This document shows, piece by piece, positions 39,636 through 49,272 of a stretch of DNA of 64,000 nucleotides. The stretch spans positions 1 to 64,000 of the forward strand of contig NC_017094.1 of assembly GCF_000284315.1 (NCBI RefSeq). The letters are read 5' to 3'. The first letter of the stretch is position 1. Each line of letters starts with the position of its first letter. The translations under genes and the position numbers were made by a program. The notes under the pieces are model-generated. The model made no database searches. It was not told the DNA's origin and worked only from the letters and a program-made list of their open reading frames with translations. Source of the stretch: Leptospirillum ferrooxidans C2-3 (GTDB lineage Bacteria; Nitrospirota; Leptospirillia; Leptospirillales; Leptospirillaceae).

Positions 39636-40904
39636 GTGAAGGGTCCTTTTATCGAGAGCCGAAAGGTAGCAGGACAATTTTCCCGGAGAGTGCTGTACTG
39701 GGCGCTTGGCGGGGGAGTGTTGCTTTTTCTTTCCTTCCTTTTGTTGGCTCACATCATTGAGTCCGGGCTTTCCAGAGATCTTGGGAGGGCTGTCACCCGC
39801 ACTTTTCATGGATCCCTCGTGATCCGTTCGCTGAAGGTGGGAATCCTCTCCCGGACCATTGAAGTTCGGGGAGCGACCATTTCCTTTCCGCTTTCCGGTG
39901 GAGCAAACGGGGCGGGGCCGATGATTCCCCTGGTGAGAATCCGGAAAGTGTCGGGCCATTTCCAGATTTTTTCCTTGCTGAACCGGGTGTACGATATTGG
40001 AGATCTGTCTTTTTCAGGTGTCCGAATCACCGCTGTCAATCAGGGTGGAGGGGACAATTTCCGGAATTTTCTGACCCGATGGACATCGGGAAAACATGGC
40101 GGGGAAGAGGGTGGGGCTACGGTCAGGAGTTTCCGGATCAAGGACTCCTCCATCCGGATTTTAAAAGGCAATGGCGATGTGGTTCTTGCCATACGGGGTC
40201 TTGAAGGGGAGGTCAGGCCCAATCTCCTGATGGACCGTTTCCGGGCACACTTTCGTTCAGGTCCGCTCACGGTCCATTTTCCGGGAGGGGGGCTGACGCT
40301 TCCCAGAACAAGGCTAAGCGGTTCATTCGATTCAGGGACACTCCGGGATTTCCGGGTCGACCTGATGGAGGATCCATCCCATCTTTCCATTGAGGGACGG
40401 GTGACACAGATCAGCCAGTCCCCATTTCTTGATCTGTTTTTTCATGGCAACCTGGACATCAGGGGCCTTTTTGCCATGCTTTCGGCTGGCGAAAAAACGG
40501 GCAAAAAAATGGACGGATCGCTAAGACTCGACGGATATATCCATGGTCCGTTCGACCACTGGAAAGGAAAAGCCCTTCTCAAGGGAAAGACCCTTTATCT
40601 GGGTGGGGAAAAGATCGATCGCCTGTCGATTGAGGGCCATTTTGCTCCTTTCCTGGTCCGCCTCGATCCGGTTCTTGTCGATTCGGGAAAGAGACATGTT
40701 CACGGAATCATGCTGGCCAGATTCGGAGGTGAGAGTCCTGTGGTCAAAGTCGATATGACGGTGGATGAACCATCTCCGTCTTTTCTGGGATCGGTTCCGA
40801 TGTCAGTCAGGGTGTTCCGGCAAATCCCCCTTTCCGGCTCACTGTCCAACAGTCGCTCCTGGAGGGATCTCTGGAAGAAGGTGATGGGAGATGATTTTTC
40901 CTGA
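39636..40904 (+). CDS. AsmA/DUF748-like envelope protein
   Basis: 422 residues. A single N-terminal membrane helix (about 20-42) is followed by a periplasmic beta-rich region (SLKVGILSRTIEVRGATISF, GDLSFSGVRITAVNQGG, IDRLSIEGHFAPF) typical of AsmA-like proteins that bridge membranes and carry lipids. The GTG at 39636 has no clear ribosome site; a GTG at 39690 after GGAGA is an alternative. It overlaps the ntrY-like gene by 14 bp, so the two are probably co-translated. Confidence 0.7.
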   Translation: MKGPFIESRKVAGQFSRRVLYWALGGGVLLFLSFLLLAHIIESGLSRDLGRAVTRTFHGSLVIRSLKVGILSRTIEVRGATISFPLSGGANGAGPMIPLVRIRKVSGHFQIFSLLNRVYDIGDLSFSGVRITAVNQGGGDNFRNFLTRWTSGKHGGEEGGATVRSFRIKDSSIRILKGNGDVVLAIRGLEGEVRPNLLMDRFRAHFRSGPLTVHFPGGGLTLPRTRLSGSFDSGTLRDFRVDLMEDPSHLSIEGRVTQISQSPFLDLFFHGNLDIRGLFAMLSAGEKTGKKMDGSLRLDGYIHGPFDHWKGKALLKGKTLYLGGEKIDRLSIEGHFAPFLVRLDPVLVDSGKRHVHGIMLARFGGESPVVKVDMTVDEPSPSFLGSVPMSVRVFRQIPLSGSLSNSRSWRDLWKKVMGDDFS

Positions 40905-43161
40905 CGGGGGGTCTCCCGTGTCCTGGTCGATGAATAAAAAATGGCGCAGGATGGTCCGCTCTCCGCTTTTTCTGATCGGCGGGTTTCTTTTTCTTTCTGT
41001 TTTCCTGACGGTTCTGGAGATCGTTCGGCCAGGTATCCATGCCTCTTCCCGTCTCATCACCCACCTGATTGTCCTTTTTCTCTTCAATATTGATTTTATC
41101 CTCACGGCCTCCCTTTTTCTCATCCTTTTCAGAAATGTCATAAAGGCTTATTGGGAAAGAAAGACGGGGGTATTTGGGGCCGGATTCAAATGGAAGCTCA
41201 TTGGAGCTTTTCTGATGATGGTCCTGATTCCGTCTGTTCTCCTTTTTGTCGTTGGAACGGGATTTTTAAACAGTTCCGCCCAAAGATGGTTCAGTTTTCC
41301 TGTTTCGGGATCCGTTCTGAGCTCTCTGGATCTGATTTCCAAAGGATATGAAGATCGCACACGATCAGCCAATCTTCTTGTCGCAAGGGAGATTGCGATG
41401 GAGTTGGGCTCCAGGGTGTCCCTGCTTTCAGAAAAAGAGTCCCTGACCGAATTTCTGGATCGTCGGAGGGGGTCTCTGGGCGTATCGGGAATCGAGATCT
41501 ATCGTTTTCCGGGGGGGCAAATCACCAAGGCTCCGAGCCAGTATGCCTCTTCAAGTTCTGTTGATGTCCAGCTTGTAGAGCCGTCTTCGAAAGAGCTTCT
41601 GAAGCTCTCATCTTCCGGTGGATCTTTTGTGACAACGACCGGATTGGGGGATCTTGTCAGGGCCGTTTATCCCCTGGAGATTCCGACATCTGAGCCAGGA
41701 GGTTTTACCGGAGAGGTTGTTGTCGACAGCTTCATGAACGGCGATGTTCCGGATCAGATCGACAAGGTTTCCAGAACCTTTCATGACTATGCCCGGCTTT
41801 CAGAGTTCAGAAATCCCATTCGCCACTCCTATATCCTTCTTTTTTTTATGATAACCATGATTATTGTCTTTGGAGCAGTATGGTTTGGGATTCAGCTGGC
41901 CCGTCGGATTACCGAGCCCATAGGCGCGCTTGAAAAGGCGACGGAGGAGGTGGCCAGGGGGAATCTGTCCGTGCGCATCGATGAAGAGGGTCAGGATGAA
42001 TTTGCCCTCCTGATCCATTCCTTTAACCAGATGACGGAAGATCTCTCCCGTTCTGACCTCTCCCTGAAAGAGACCAATGATGAGCTGAAGCGCCGTCGGG
42101 AGTATATGGAGACGGTTCTGGAACATATCGGGTCGGGAGTGTTGTCGACCGATGGCCAGGGTCTATTGACCACCTTCAATCATTCAGCCGGAATCCTTTT
42201 GGGGATCGCTCCGGAGGAGGCCATCGGGAAATCTCCAAGGTCCCTCTCTTCTTCGTCTCTTGCCATATTTATGGCAATCCTTGACCGTATGCGTCGAATG
42301 GGGCTTGATTCCAGCGAGGAAGAAATCCTGATCGAGCGTCCTGGTGGGGGAGGGAGGAACGTCCGGCTCAGGATCAATCGTCTGAATACGGTTGCAGGGG
42401 AGCTCGAGGGGGGAGCTGTTATGGTCTTCGACGATGTGACGGCGCAGAGAACCGCTGAACGATCCCTTGCCTGGCAGGAGGTTGCCCAGCGCATTGCCCA
42501 TGAGATAAAAAATCCCCTGACCCCCATCAGGCTTTCAGCGGAAAGGCTCCAGAGAAAGTTTGACGAAAAGTCGGAGGATTTTCCTCTTGTTTTCAAGGAA
42601 GCCATACAGACAATCGTAGATGAAGTTCAGGGGATGAAGCATCTGGTTGATGAGTTTTCCGGATATGCGAGGCTTCCCAGGGCCCGTCCCGAAAAAGGAT
42701 CGATTCTTCCGGTCGTCAATGATGTTGTGACACTTTACCGTTCGGCGCACAAGAATCTTGTGGTAGACTGCGCCCTGTCGGAAAACCTTCCCTCCATCCG
42801 TATTGACCGGGCAGCCATCAGACGGGTCTTTGTCAATCTGTTTGAAAATGCCATACAGGCGATGGGTGATCATGGCCGGATCGAGATTCGTGTCGAGCTC
42901 ACTGTGGAGCGGAAAAATCTTCAGGTCATTTTCAGGGATCATGGACCGGGGATTGCGCCGGATCATGTCGAACGGATTTTCCTGCCCTACTTTTCAACCA
43001 AAAAGCAGGGAATGGGGCTTGGTCTTGCAATCGTTCACCGAATACTGCAGGAACATGATGCATCTATTGAGTACATCACCCCTTCAGGGGGCGGTGCCAT
43101 GTTTATCATGACCTTTCCGGTTCCCCCGGGAGAAGAACCCTTAATGTCCGAGGCCGTCTGA
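40891..43161 (+). CDS. ntrY: NtrY-like sensor histidine kinase
   Basis: 756 residues. Three N-terminal membrane helices (about 24-45, 55-80, 105-128), an extracytoplasmic region, another helix (about 315-337), HAMP (LARRITEPIGALEKATEEVA), PAS (about 405-520), a HisKA domain with His537 in IAHEIKNPLTPIRLSAERL, and an ATPase domain with NLFENAIQAM, DHGPGIAP and GMGLGLAIVHRI. This is the NtrY architecture. It overlaps the regulator gene by one base (TGATG). The input signal cannot be told; no nitrogen genes lie nearby. Confidence 0.9.
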   Translation: MIFPDGGSPVSWSMNKKWRRMVRSPLFLIGGFLFLSVFLTVLEIVRPGIHASSRLITHLIVLFLFNIDFILTASLFLILFRNVIKAYWERKTGVFGAGFKWKLIGAFLMMVLIPSVLLFVVGTGFLNSSAQRWFSFPVSGSVLSSLDLISKGYEDRTRSANLLVAREIAMELGSRVSLLSEKESLTEFLDRRRGSLGVSGIEIYRFPGGQITKAPSQYASSSSVDVQLVEPSSKELLKLSSSGGSFVTTTGLGDLVRAVYPLEIPTSEPGGFTGEVVVDSFMNGDVPDQIDKVSRTFHDYARLSEFRNPIRHSYILLFFMITMIIVFGAVWFGIQLARRITEPIGALEKATEEVARGNLSVRIDEEGQDEFALLIHSFNQMTEDLSRSDLSLKETNDELKRRREYMETVLEHIGSGVLSTDGQGLLTTFNHSAGILLGIAPEEAIGKSPRSLSSSSLAIFMAILDRMRRMGLDSSEEEILIERPGGGGRNVRLRINRLNTVAGELEGGAVMVFDDVTAQRTAERSLAWQEVAQRIAHEIKNPLTPIRLSAERLQRKFDEKSEDFPLVFKEAIQTIVDEVQGMKHLVDEFSGYARLPRARPEKGSILPVVNDVVTLYRSAHKNLVVDCALSENLPSIRIDRAAIRRVFVNLFENAIQAMGDHGRIEIRVELTVERKNLQVIFRDHGPGIAPDHVERIFLPYFSTKKQGMGLGLAIVHRILQEHDASIEYITPSGGGAMFIMTFPVPPGEEPLMSEAV

Positions 43162-44522
43162 TGCATCGAGAAACGATACTGATCTGTGACGATGAACCCA
43201 ATATTTTAAAAACGCTTTCCCAGGTTCTCTCCGATGAGGGTTATCAGCCTCTTTTGGCTCCTTCGGGAGAGGTGTTCAGGAAACTTCTGGAGGATGAGGT
43301 TCCGGATGTAGTCTTTCTGGATGTCTGGCTTGGAAATGAAGACGGGCTGGTGCTGCTCTCGGAGTGCCGGGAGCGATTTCCGAATCTTCCTGTCATTGTC
43401 ATGAGTGGCCATGGAACGATCGAAACCGCTGTCCGGGCGATCAAATCCGGTGCGTTTGACTATATCGAGAAGCCTCTTTCCCTGGACAAGGTCCTGATTG
43501 CAGCTTCCCATGCGTTAAGACAAAAGGGACTTGAAGAGGAAAACAGGGCTCTTCGGACAATCGTATCCAGGGAGAGAGCGATCGTGGGACGGGGGGAGGC
43601 GATCGCGGCTCTCCTAGGAGAGATCTCGAGAGCCGCACCATCCAACGGATGGGTTTTGATCCAGGGGGAAAACGGCACCGGGAAAGAGCTTGTTGCCCGG
43701 GAGATCCATCGGCTATCGCATCGTTCCCAGGGGCCTTTTGTCGATGTCAATTGCGCGGCCATTCCGGAAAATCTGATTGAAAGCGAACTCTTTGGGTATG
43801 AGAAAGGAGCGTTTACCGGCGCTGTTTCAACCCGAAAGGGGAAGTTCGAGCTCGCATCGGGAGGGACACTTTTTCTCGATGAAATAGGGGATATGAGTCC
43901 GCAGACCCAGGCAAAGGTCCTGCGTGTTTTGCAGGAGCGGGTTCTGCAGCGTCTTGGTGGCCACAAGGATATTCCGGTCGATGTCCGGGTCGTTGCGGCT
44001 TCGAACAAGGATCTCCGGGAGCTGATCCGACTCAGGGAGTTTCGTGAGGATCTGTTCTACAGGCTGAACGTCATCCCGGTTCATGTTCCACCCCTCCGGG
44101 ACCGTCCGGAGGATATTCCCGTCCTGATAAACTATTTCATGTCGGAGCTTTCTGAGCGTGAGGGACTGAAACCGAGGCCGATTGATCCCGGGGCTCTGGA
44201 ACTTCTGATCACGTATCCGTGGCCGGGAAATGTCCGGGAGTTGAAGAATCTCATTGAACGGCTTCTGATCATGAGTTCGCAGAGCCAGATTTCCGAAGGG
44301 GAGGTTCGGCAAATTTTGGGGCCGGGCTTCTCCCATCCCAACAAGACCCCGGTGGAAGGTTTGTCCCTGAAAGAGGCCCGGGAGGTGTTTGAAAGGGACT
44401 ATATCCAGAATGTCCTCGACCGTTTTGGTGGAAATATTACGCGCGCATCGGAAGCACTGAAAGTGGACCGGACATCCCTTCATCGAAAGCTCAGGTCCTT
44501 GGGGGCCGGGGAGGAGGATTAG
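43161..44522 (+). CDS. ntrX: NtrX/NtrC-type sigma54 response regulator
   Basis: 453 residues. Receiver domain with phospho-acceptor Asp54 in VFLDVWLG, AAA+ domain with Walker A GENGTGKE (169-176) and an intact GAFTGA loop (216-221) for sigma54 contact, and a Fis-type helix-turn-helix at the end (ITRASEALKVDRTSLHRKL). Cognate partner of the coupled upstream kinase. The 3' end overlaps the convergent fabH-like gene by 4 bp. Confidence 0.92.
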   Translation: MHRETILICDDEPNILKTLSQVLSDEGYQPLLAPSGEVFRKLLEDEVPDVVFLDVWLGNEDGLVLLSECRERFPNLPVIVMSGHGTIETAVRAIKSGAFDYIEKPLSLDKVLIAASHALRQKGLEEENRALRTIVSRERAIVGRGEAIAALLGEISRAAPSNGWVLIQGENGTGKELVAREIHRLSHRSQGPFVDVNCAAIPENLIESELFGYEKGAFTGAVSTRKGKFELASGGTLFLDEIGDMSPQTQAKVLRVLQERVLQRLGGHKDIPVDVRVVAASNKDLRELIRLREFREDLFYRLNVIPVHVPPLRDRPEDIPVLINYFMSELSEREGLKPRPIDPGALELLITYPWPGNVRELKNLIERLLIMSSQSQISEGEVRQILGPGFSHPNKTPVEGLSLKEAREVFERDYIQNVLDRFGGNITRASEALKVDRTSLHRKLRSLGAGEED

Positions 44523-45538
44523 TGGAGCTGGTTTCGGGTCAGGAGAGCCAGTCCGAAGGTGGCCCCTCCGCCAAATGCTCCAAGAAGAACCTTTCTGGGA
44601 ATCTCCCCCCCCTTTTCAAGATGGAGGGCCAGAGTCAGGGGAATACTGGATGATGAGGTGTTCCCAAAGGAATCCAGAGAGAGAGGGACCTTTTCCCGGT
44701 CGAGTCCAAGACGCTTTCCCAGCGAGTCGATCAATCGGCCATTGGCCTGATGAAAAACAAACAGGTCAATCTCCGGAATGGGGGTTCCCAGATTTTCCAG
44801 AAATGGAGGAATCTCTTTTCCAAGAGTCCGTATGGCTTCCCGATATACCCGTCCACCGTCCATTCTCAGAATGGGGGCCCCGTTACAGGGATCCGGCTCC
44901 CGGTAAATCATGGAAGCCAGCTCCCCTTTGGCTCCAATATGACTTCCTTCCATCCGTAGGGGTCCTGTAACCCCCGAAACGAGTGTGGCGGTGGCCATGT
45001 CTCCGAAAAGGATCGCTGTTTCCGGTCCGTGGATCGGGCAAAGCTGCCGGGATTTCTTTTCAAGGGTGACGATCAGGATATTTCCATATCCTCCTGAATG
45101 GATCATGGAGTGTGCCACTGTCAGTGCATAGATATAGCCACTGCATGAAGCTTGAAGATCAAAAACAGGGACTCCCCGGCCGAGAGCCCCCAGACCTTGG
45201 GAGATCAGGGCGGCTGTTTGCGGGAGTGGCAGGACGGGGGCTGAGGCGGAGACGATGATGAGATCGATCCTGGACAAAAGCTCCGGGCCTGCTTTTTTTG
45301 AGAGGTCAACGATGGCTCCCATTGCAAGATCGATCGGGTCTCCCATCCACCGGGACCGTGTCCGGATTCCGGTCAGCTCTTCTATGGTCTCGGCCCGGTG
45401 GGCCGTTTTTTCACAAACCTCCTGATTGGAACAAAAGGAGACCTGCCTGTTCCAGCCGATGGAACGAATGTAGACTCTTCTGGCGAGGGTGTGGGATGAT
45501 GTCGGATGTTTGATTTTTTTTGCGGATCGAAGGTTCAT
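44519..45538 (-). CDS. 3-oxoacyl-ACP synthase III-like protein (FabH family)
   Basis: 339 residues. The condensing-enzyme triad is present: Cys in LQASCSGYIYAL, His in FVFHQANGR and Asn in DSFGNTSSSSIP, with the glycine-rich end LLGAFGGGATFGLALL. It could start fatty-acid synthesis from acetyl-CoA or make a specialised acyl product; it stands alone without other fab genes. The N-terminus has ~20 extra basic residues and the ATG 45538 lacks a purine-rich site, so the start is uncertain. Its 5' end lies 14 bp from the divergent lipoprotein start. Confidence 0.85.
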   Translation of the reverse strand: MNLRSAKKIKHPTSSHTLARRVYIRSIGWNRQVSFCSNQEVCEKTAHRAETIEELTGIRTRSRWMGDPIDLAMGAIVDLSKKAGPELLSRIDLIIVSASAPVLPLPQTAALISQGLGALGRGVPVFDLQASCSGYIYALTVAHSMIHSGGYGNILIVTLEKKSRQLCPIHGPETAILFGDMATATLVSGVTGPLRMEGSHIGAKGELASMIYREPDPCNGAPILRMDGGRVYREAIRTLGKEIPPFLENLGTPIPEIDLFVFHQANGRLIDSLGKRLGLDREKVPLSLDSFGNTSSSSIPLTLALHLEKGGEIPRKVLLGAFGGGATFGLALLTRNQLH

Positions 45539-45552
45539 GGGAGGATTCTATC

Positions 45553-46278
45553 ATGTCTTTTGAGTGGATGGGTGTTCGAAGTCCACTTTCCAATATCGTC
45601 CGGTCGGGGATATGTCTTCTCCTGATCATGGCTTTTTCGGGATGTTCCATCCTTGGTCTTGGGGACCCCAAGCCAACGGATAGCCACACCCATGCATTCA
45701 GGACAAAACGATTTGGAACTTCAGCCCTTCTTGATGAGGCCTCGAGATTTTATTTCAAGGGGGATTTTATCGAGGCGAGAGGGGAGTACAAACGTTTTCT
45801 GGAACTTCATCCGACCCATCCACTGGCGGCATTTGCCCAGTACCGGATGGCATTGTGCGATTATTACCGGATCCTGTCGATTGATCGCGATCCGACTCCT
45901 CTGAGGAAAGCCCTGGCCGACTTTCAGAAGGTGATAGACGAGTATCCGGATTCAGACTATGTTGCCAGATCCCAGAAAAAGGTGGCTTACTGCCGGGACC
46001 GTCTATCCAGATCTCATTTTTATGTCGGTTATTTCTATTACAAGACAAAACGGTTCAAGGCGGCACAGAATCGTTTCAATACGATTCTTCTGAAATATCC
46101 GGATTCGACGATCTATGAAAAGTCCCAATATTATTACGCCCTTTCCTCTTTTAAACTGAAAGAAAAGTCCCGGGCGGCCAGAATCCTTAAAAAGCTGATC
46201 CGTCAGTCTCCAAACTCCCCCTATGCCAAAAAATCCAGGGTCCTTCTGGACTATTGGCAGAGGGAAGGGGAGATTTAG
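45553..46278 (+). CDS. BamD-like outer-membrane assembly lipoprotein
   Basis: 241 residues from ATG 45553, after GGGAGG. Lipobox MAFSGC with Cys31. Tetratricopeptide-like repeats follow (DEASRFYFKGDFIEARGEY, KRFLELHPTHPLAAFAQYRM, DFQKVIDEYPDSDYVARSQK, FYYKTKRFKAAQNRFNTIL), the layout of BamD/YfiO, which anchors the beta-barrel assembly machine to the outer membrane. Stop overlaps the next start by one base (TAGTG). Confidence 0.85.
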   Translation: MSFEWMGVRSPLSNIVRSGICLLLIMAFSGCSILGLGDPKPTDSHTHAFRTKRFGTSALLDEASRFYFKGDFIEARGEYKRFLELHPTHPLAAFAQYRMALCDYYRILSIDRDPTPLRKALADFQKVIDEYPDSDYVARSQKKVAYCRDRLSRSHFYVGYFYYKTKRFKAAQNRFNTILLKYPDSTIYEKSQYYYALSSFKLKEKSRAARILKKLIRQSPNSPYAKKSRVLLDYWQREGEI

Positions 46279-46955
46279 TGTTGTCCCTGTTTCCGGTGGC
46301 TCTTGAACTTTCTGACCGACCCGTTTTGATTGTCGGGGCCGGGAAGGTTGCCGAGAGAAAGATCCTCAAGCTTATGGATTGCGGGGCCCGTGTCCGTGTC
46401 ATCTCTCCTTTGGCGTCAGCCCTGATCGAGCATTGGGCTTCTCTCGGTCAGATCGAATGGATCCAAAGGTCATACCATTCAGGCGATGAAGGGGGCTATT
46501 GTCTGGTATGGGCGGTGACCGATGATCATGGCCTCAACGGGGAAATTGCCCGAAATGTGAGGGAGGCGGGCGGCTTTTGTGATACGGCGACAGCCTCTTC
46601 CGACCGGTCTATGAGATCTCTTGCCCAAGGGAATGTCGGCTCTCTCATGATCGCCGCAACATCCAATCCATCGGATCCCATTTTTTCCCGGATGATGGTT
46701 CGCGAGATATTGACGAGCCTTAAGGCTGAAGGGTTGGATTCGATTTCCATTGAGCATGGCTGCCTTCGGGAAGCCCTTCTCCTTCAGAAGATGTCTTCGG
46801 AGGAATTGGTCCGGAACATGTCGAAGGTGGGTCTCGTTTTTTTCCGTGAAAATACTGACTTTTCCGACAGGCTTGCTCTTTATGTCCAATGGTTTGGACA
46901 GGAAGTGTCTGATCGTGTGCGATCATGTGTTTTGAAAAGGAGTGAAGGGTCATGA
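46278..46955 (+). CDS. Precorrin-2 dehydrogenase / sirohydrochlorin ferrochelatase (CysG N-terminal type)
   Basis: 225 residues from GTG 46278, preceded by GGGGAG. The Rossmann motif VLIVGAGKVAERKI and the block NVGSLMIAATSNPSDPIFSRMM match the Met8/CysG N-terminal domain, which oxidises precorrin-2 and may insert iron to give siroheme. The methyltransferase half of CysG is absent, as in many bacteria. Coupled to the lipoprotein upstream and the small membrane gene downstream (ATGA). Confidence 0.85.
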   Translation: MLSLFPVALELSDRPVLIVGAGKVAERKILKLMDCGARVRVISPLASALIEHWASLGQIEWIQRSYHSGDEGGYCLVWAVTDDHGLNGEIARNVREAGGFCDTATASSDRSMRSLAQGNVGSLMIAATSNPSDPIFSRMMVREILTSLKAEGLDSISIEHGCLREALLLQKMSSEELVRNMSKVGLVFFRENTDFSDRLALYVQWFGQEVSDRVRSCVLKRSEGS

Positions 46956-47155
46956 TGTGGGCGTTGGCCAGATCGATTCAGGCGCTGGGACTTGCGATCA
47001 CTTTTGCGGATATTATCCTGTTTTTCTTTCGGAACATGACGATGATGTTTTTGTTGAAACTCTTTATCATCGGTGTTGTGACCTTTTATCTTGGTTACTT
47101 CCTTCTCTCTCTTTCCGGCGGGCGTCCGGGATCCGGAAGGATCGGTCGCCAGTAG
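46952..47155 (+). CDS. Small membrane protein (67 residues)
   Basis: Two hydrophobic helices (about 8-27 and 31-54) separated by RNMTMM, with a basic Gly/Arg-rich tail. It overlaps the siroheme-type gene by 4 bp; AGGAG and GAAGGG lie upstream. A second ATG at 46955 is possible. Not recognised; the position suggests a link to the preceding operon. Confidence 0.65.
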   Translation: MMWALARSIQALGLAITFADIILFFFRNMTMMFLLKLFIIGVVTFYLGYFLLSLSGGRPGSGRIGRQ

Positions 47156-47310
47156 CGGCTGTTTCTTTTTTTCGGTCCATTGACCGACAAGGGCGAACCC
47201 TCTCCTACGGAAAGAGTCTTCCGGATCAAACTTCCCGATGGGTGTTCCTTATCGGGATTCCGGTTTTTAATCGGTCCTCATTTTGTGGCCCATGTTGGTC
47301 CATCCAAGAG

Positions 47311-47339
47311 TTGCGATGTGTCGGATCTTTTGCTAGAAT
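47311..47339 (+). promoter_or_regulatory. Promoter of tRNA-Leu
   Basis: TTGCGA (47311-47316), 17-bp spacer, TAGAAT (47334-47339), 24 nt before the mature tRNA. Confidence 0.6.
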
Positions 47340-47363
47340 GCCGGTCTTGTTCTTGTATCATGT

Positions 47364-47447
47364 GCCGAAGTGGTGGAATGGTAGACACGCACGTTTGAGG
47401 GGCGTGTGGCGAAAGCCGTACGGGTTCGACTCCCGTCTTCGGCACCA
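47364..47447 (+). tRNA. tRNA-Leu (anticodon GAG)
   Basis: Acceptor arms GCCGAAG and CTTCGGC pair, with ACCA encoded (CCA 47445-47447). D arm TGGTGGAATGGTAGACACG, anticodon loop TTGAGGG with GAG at 47397-47399, a class II variable arm, and T arm CGGGTTCGACTCCCG. Length 84 nt with CCA. Confidence 0.95.
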
Positions 47448-47559
47448 ATTGATTCGTGAGCATCCGTTTCTGATTTTATGAAATTCAGGCAGTATTCTTC
47501 ATGCATCTTCCCCGTTTTTATAAAAACACTTTTCCATGGATTCCAGGTATCATCTCCGT

Positions 47560-49272
47560 CTATGGCTCGGATACCATCTTGATGAATCCGGTGGGGCATT
47601 CATGAGCGCAGATGCCGCATCCCTTGCAGAATCCATAATCCAGAACATAACTCCCGGTCTCTTCCCCTGTTGTTTTGAGCACCGCATTATCCGGGCAAAG
47701 GGTCCAGCAGTTGTCGCAATGGAGACATGCTCCGCAGGACAGGCACCTGTTGGCCTCCTTCCGGGCAAGTTCTTCAGTAAAGCTCTCCTCGGCCTCCTCC
47801 CAGGAAAGAGCCTCTTTTAAGACTCGTGGACCTTCTACCGGGGTGATCGGTTCAAAGTAATGAAGGTTCAGTCTCTCAAAAGAAATGGGTTGGGCTGACT
47901 CCGCAGCAGCAGGCAGAGCTCCCTTCGAAAGAAAGTCGTCCATGGCCAATGCGGCCAAGTGTGCGCTTCCAATGGCATGGCTGACCGTTCCTCCTCCGGG
48001 ACAGGCATCACCCGCAGAAAAAGTACAGCGGGATCCGGTGACAAATCCATTTTTATCAACAGACAGATGGGGCATCCCTCGATGAATGATGTTTTCAATT
48101 CCCTCTGGGGAGACGACTTGTCCAACCGCGGGGATGATCTGGTCGGCCATCATGAGGGATTCTGTCCCTTCAAAGGATTCCCGATGGGGCGCTCCTGAAA
48201 GCTGACCTTTACGGGCATGGACAATCTGCACCCCGATAATCCTGTCATCTTGAAGAACAAGACGACGCACAGCCCTGTTGGGATGGATCATGACACCTTC
48301 TTCCAGAGCCTTGGCGATTTCCTGGGGATTTCCGGGCATCTGGTCTTTTTGAGAGTTTTCCTGTGTGGGCAGGGATTCTTCGGTAATGATATGAACCTCG
48401 GAAGTTCCTGTTCTGAGCAGGACCCTTGCCAGATCCATGGCGGTATTTCCTCCACCAACGATAACAGCTTTATTCCAGCGGGGTATTTGTCCGATATCCT
48501 GATATTCCTTCAAAAGATCCAGACCATGGCGCAGAGTGGGCGGTGCCGCTCCACCCACATCAAAATCCCGGCTTTTTTGAGCCCCTGGTCCGAGAAAACA
48601 TGCTCCATAATCAGCTTCGAGCTCTTCTAGGGAAAAGTCCCGACCCAGACGCTGATTTGGTCGAAAAAGAATGCCTGTGGACAAAAGACGGCTCACTTCA
48701 CTTTCCAGAACCTTTTTGTCGAGCCTGTAGGACGGAATGGCGCTCCGGCATGTTCCGCCCGCTTCGGAGAGAGCCTCAAAGAGAGTGACCCGATAACCTT
48801 TTTTCCTGAGCTGATAGGCGGCAGAGAGACCTGAAGGACCCGCTCCGACAACAGCAACAGGGGGGAGTCTGTCATCAAGTGGCAATACCGGAATGCTCCA
48901 ACCCTTTTTGATGGCGAGGTCTCCCAGGGTTCTTTCCACATGATGGATGCCAACGGCATTGTCATAGGATCCTCGATGGCATGAAGATTCGCAGGGGTGA
49001 GGGCAGACCCTGCCGGAAATGGCAGGGAGGGGATTGCTCTGGATAAGCTTTTCCCATGCGGCTTTGGTATTTCCGGAGGCCATGAGTCCAAGCCATGAGG
49101 AAATCTCTTCGTGTGCCGGGCAGGCAAGATGGCAAGGTGCGTCAGATGGGCTGTAGACTGGTCTTTGGCTTCTCCAGGAGCCGGTAGCATTTGAAAGAGA
49201 GGTGAGGGGTATGGCAAAACTTCCGGTTGGTATCTTCGGGGAAAGATCTTCATTGTTTTTGTTCATGTCCAT
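47560..49272 (-). CDS. FAD/NAD(P)H-dependent electron-transfer subunit with ferredoxin domain (GltD-like)
   Basis: 570 residues. N-terminal cysteine cluster (CHLACPAHEEI, CPHPCESSC) as in GltD, an FAD site VAVVGAGPSGLSAAYQL (about 139), an NAD(P)H site AVIVGGGNTAMDLARVL (about 265), and a C-terminal two-cluster ferredoxin (CLSCGACLHCDNCWTLCP; CKGCGICAHECP). Encoded last in the oxidoreductase operon, overlapping the beta gene by 10 bp, it probably replaces the usual small delta subunit and could join the enzyme to NAD(P)H as well as ferredoxin. Confidence 0.85.
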   Translation of the reverse strand: MDMNKNNEDLSPKIPTGSFAIPLTSLSNATGSWRSQRPVYSPSDAPCHLACPAHEEISSWLGLMASGNTKAAWEKLIQSNPLPAISGRVCPHPCESSCHRGSYDNAVGIHHVERTLGDLAIKKGWSIPVLPLDDRLPPVAVVGAGPSGLSAAYQLRKKGYRVTLFEALSEAGGTCRSAIPSYRLDKKVLESEVSRLLSTGILFRPNQRLGRDFSLEELEADYGACFLGPGAQKSRDFDVGGAAPPTLRHGLDLLKEYQDIGQIPRWNKAVIVGGGNTAMDLARVLLRTGTSEVHIITEESLPTQENSQKDQMPGNPQEIAKALEEGVMIHPNRAVRRLVLQDDRIIGVQIVHARKGQLSGAPHRESFEGTESLMMADQIIPAVGQVVSPEGIENIIHRGMPHLSVDKNGFVTGSRCTFSAGDACPGGGTVSHAIGSAHLAALAMDDFLSKGALPAAAESAQPISFERLNLHYFEPITPVEGPRVLKEALSWEEAEESFTEELARKEANRCLSCGACLHCDNCWTLCPDNAVLKTTGEETGSYVLDYGFCKGCGICAHECPTGFIKMVSEP

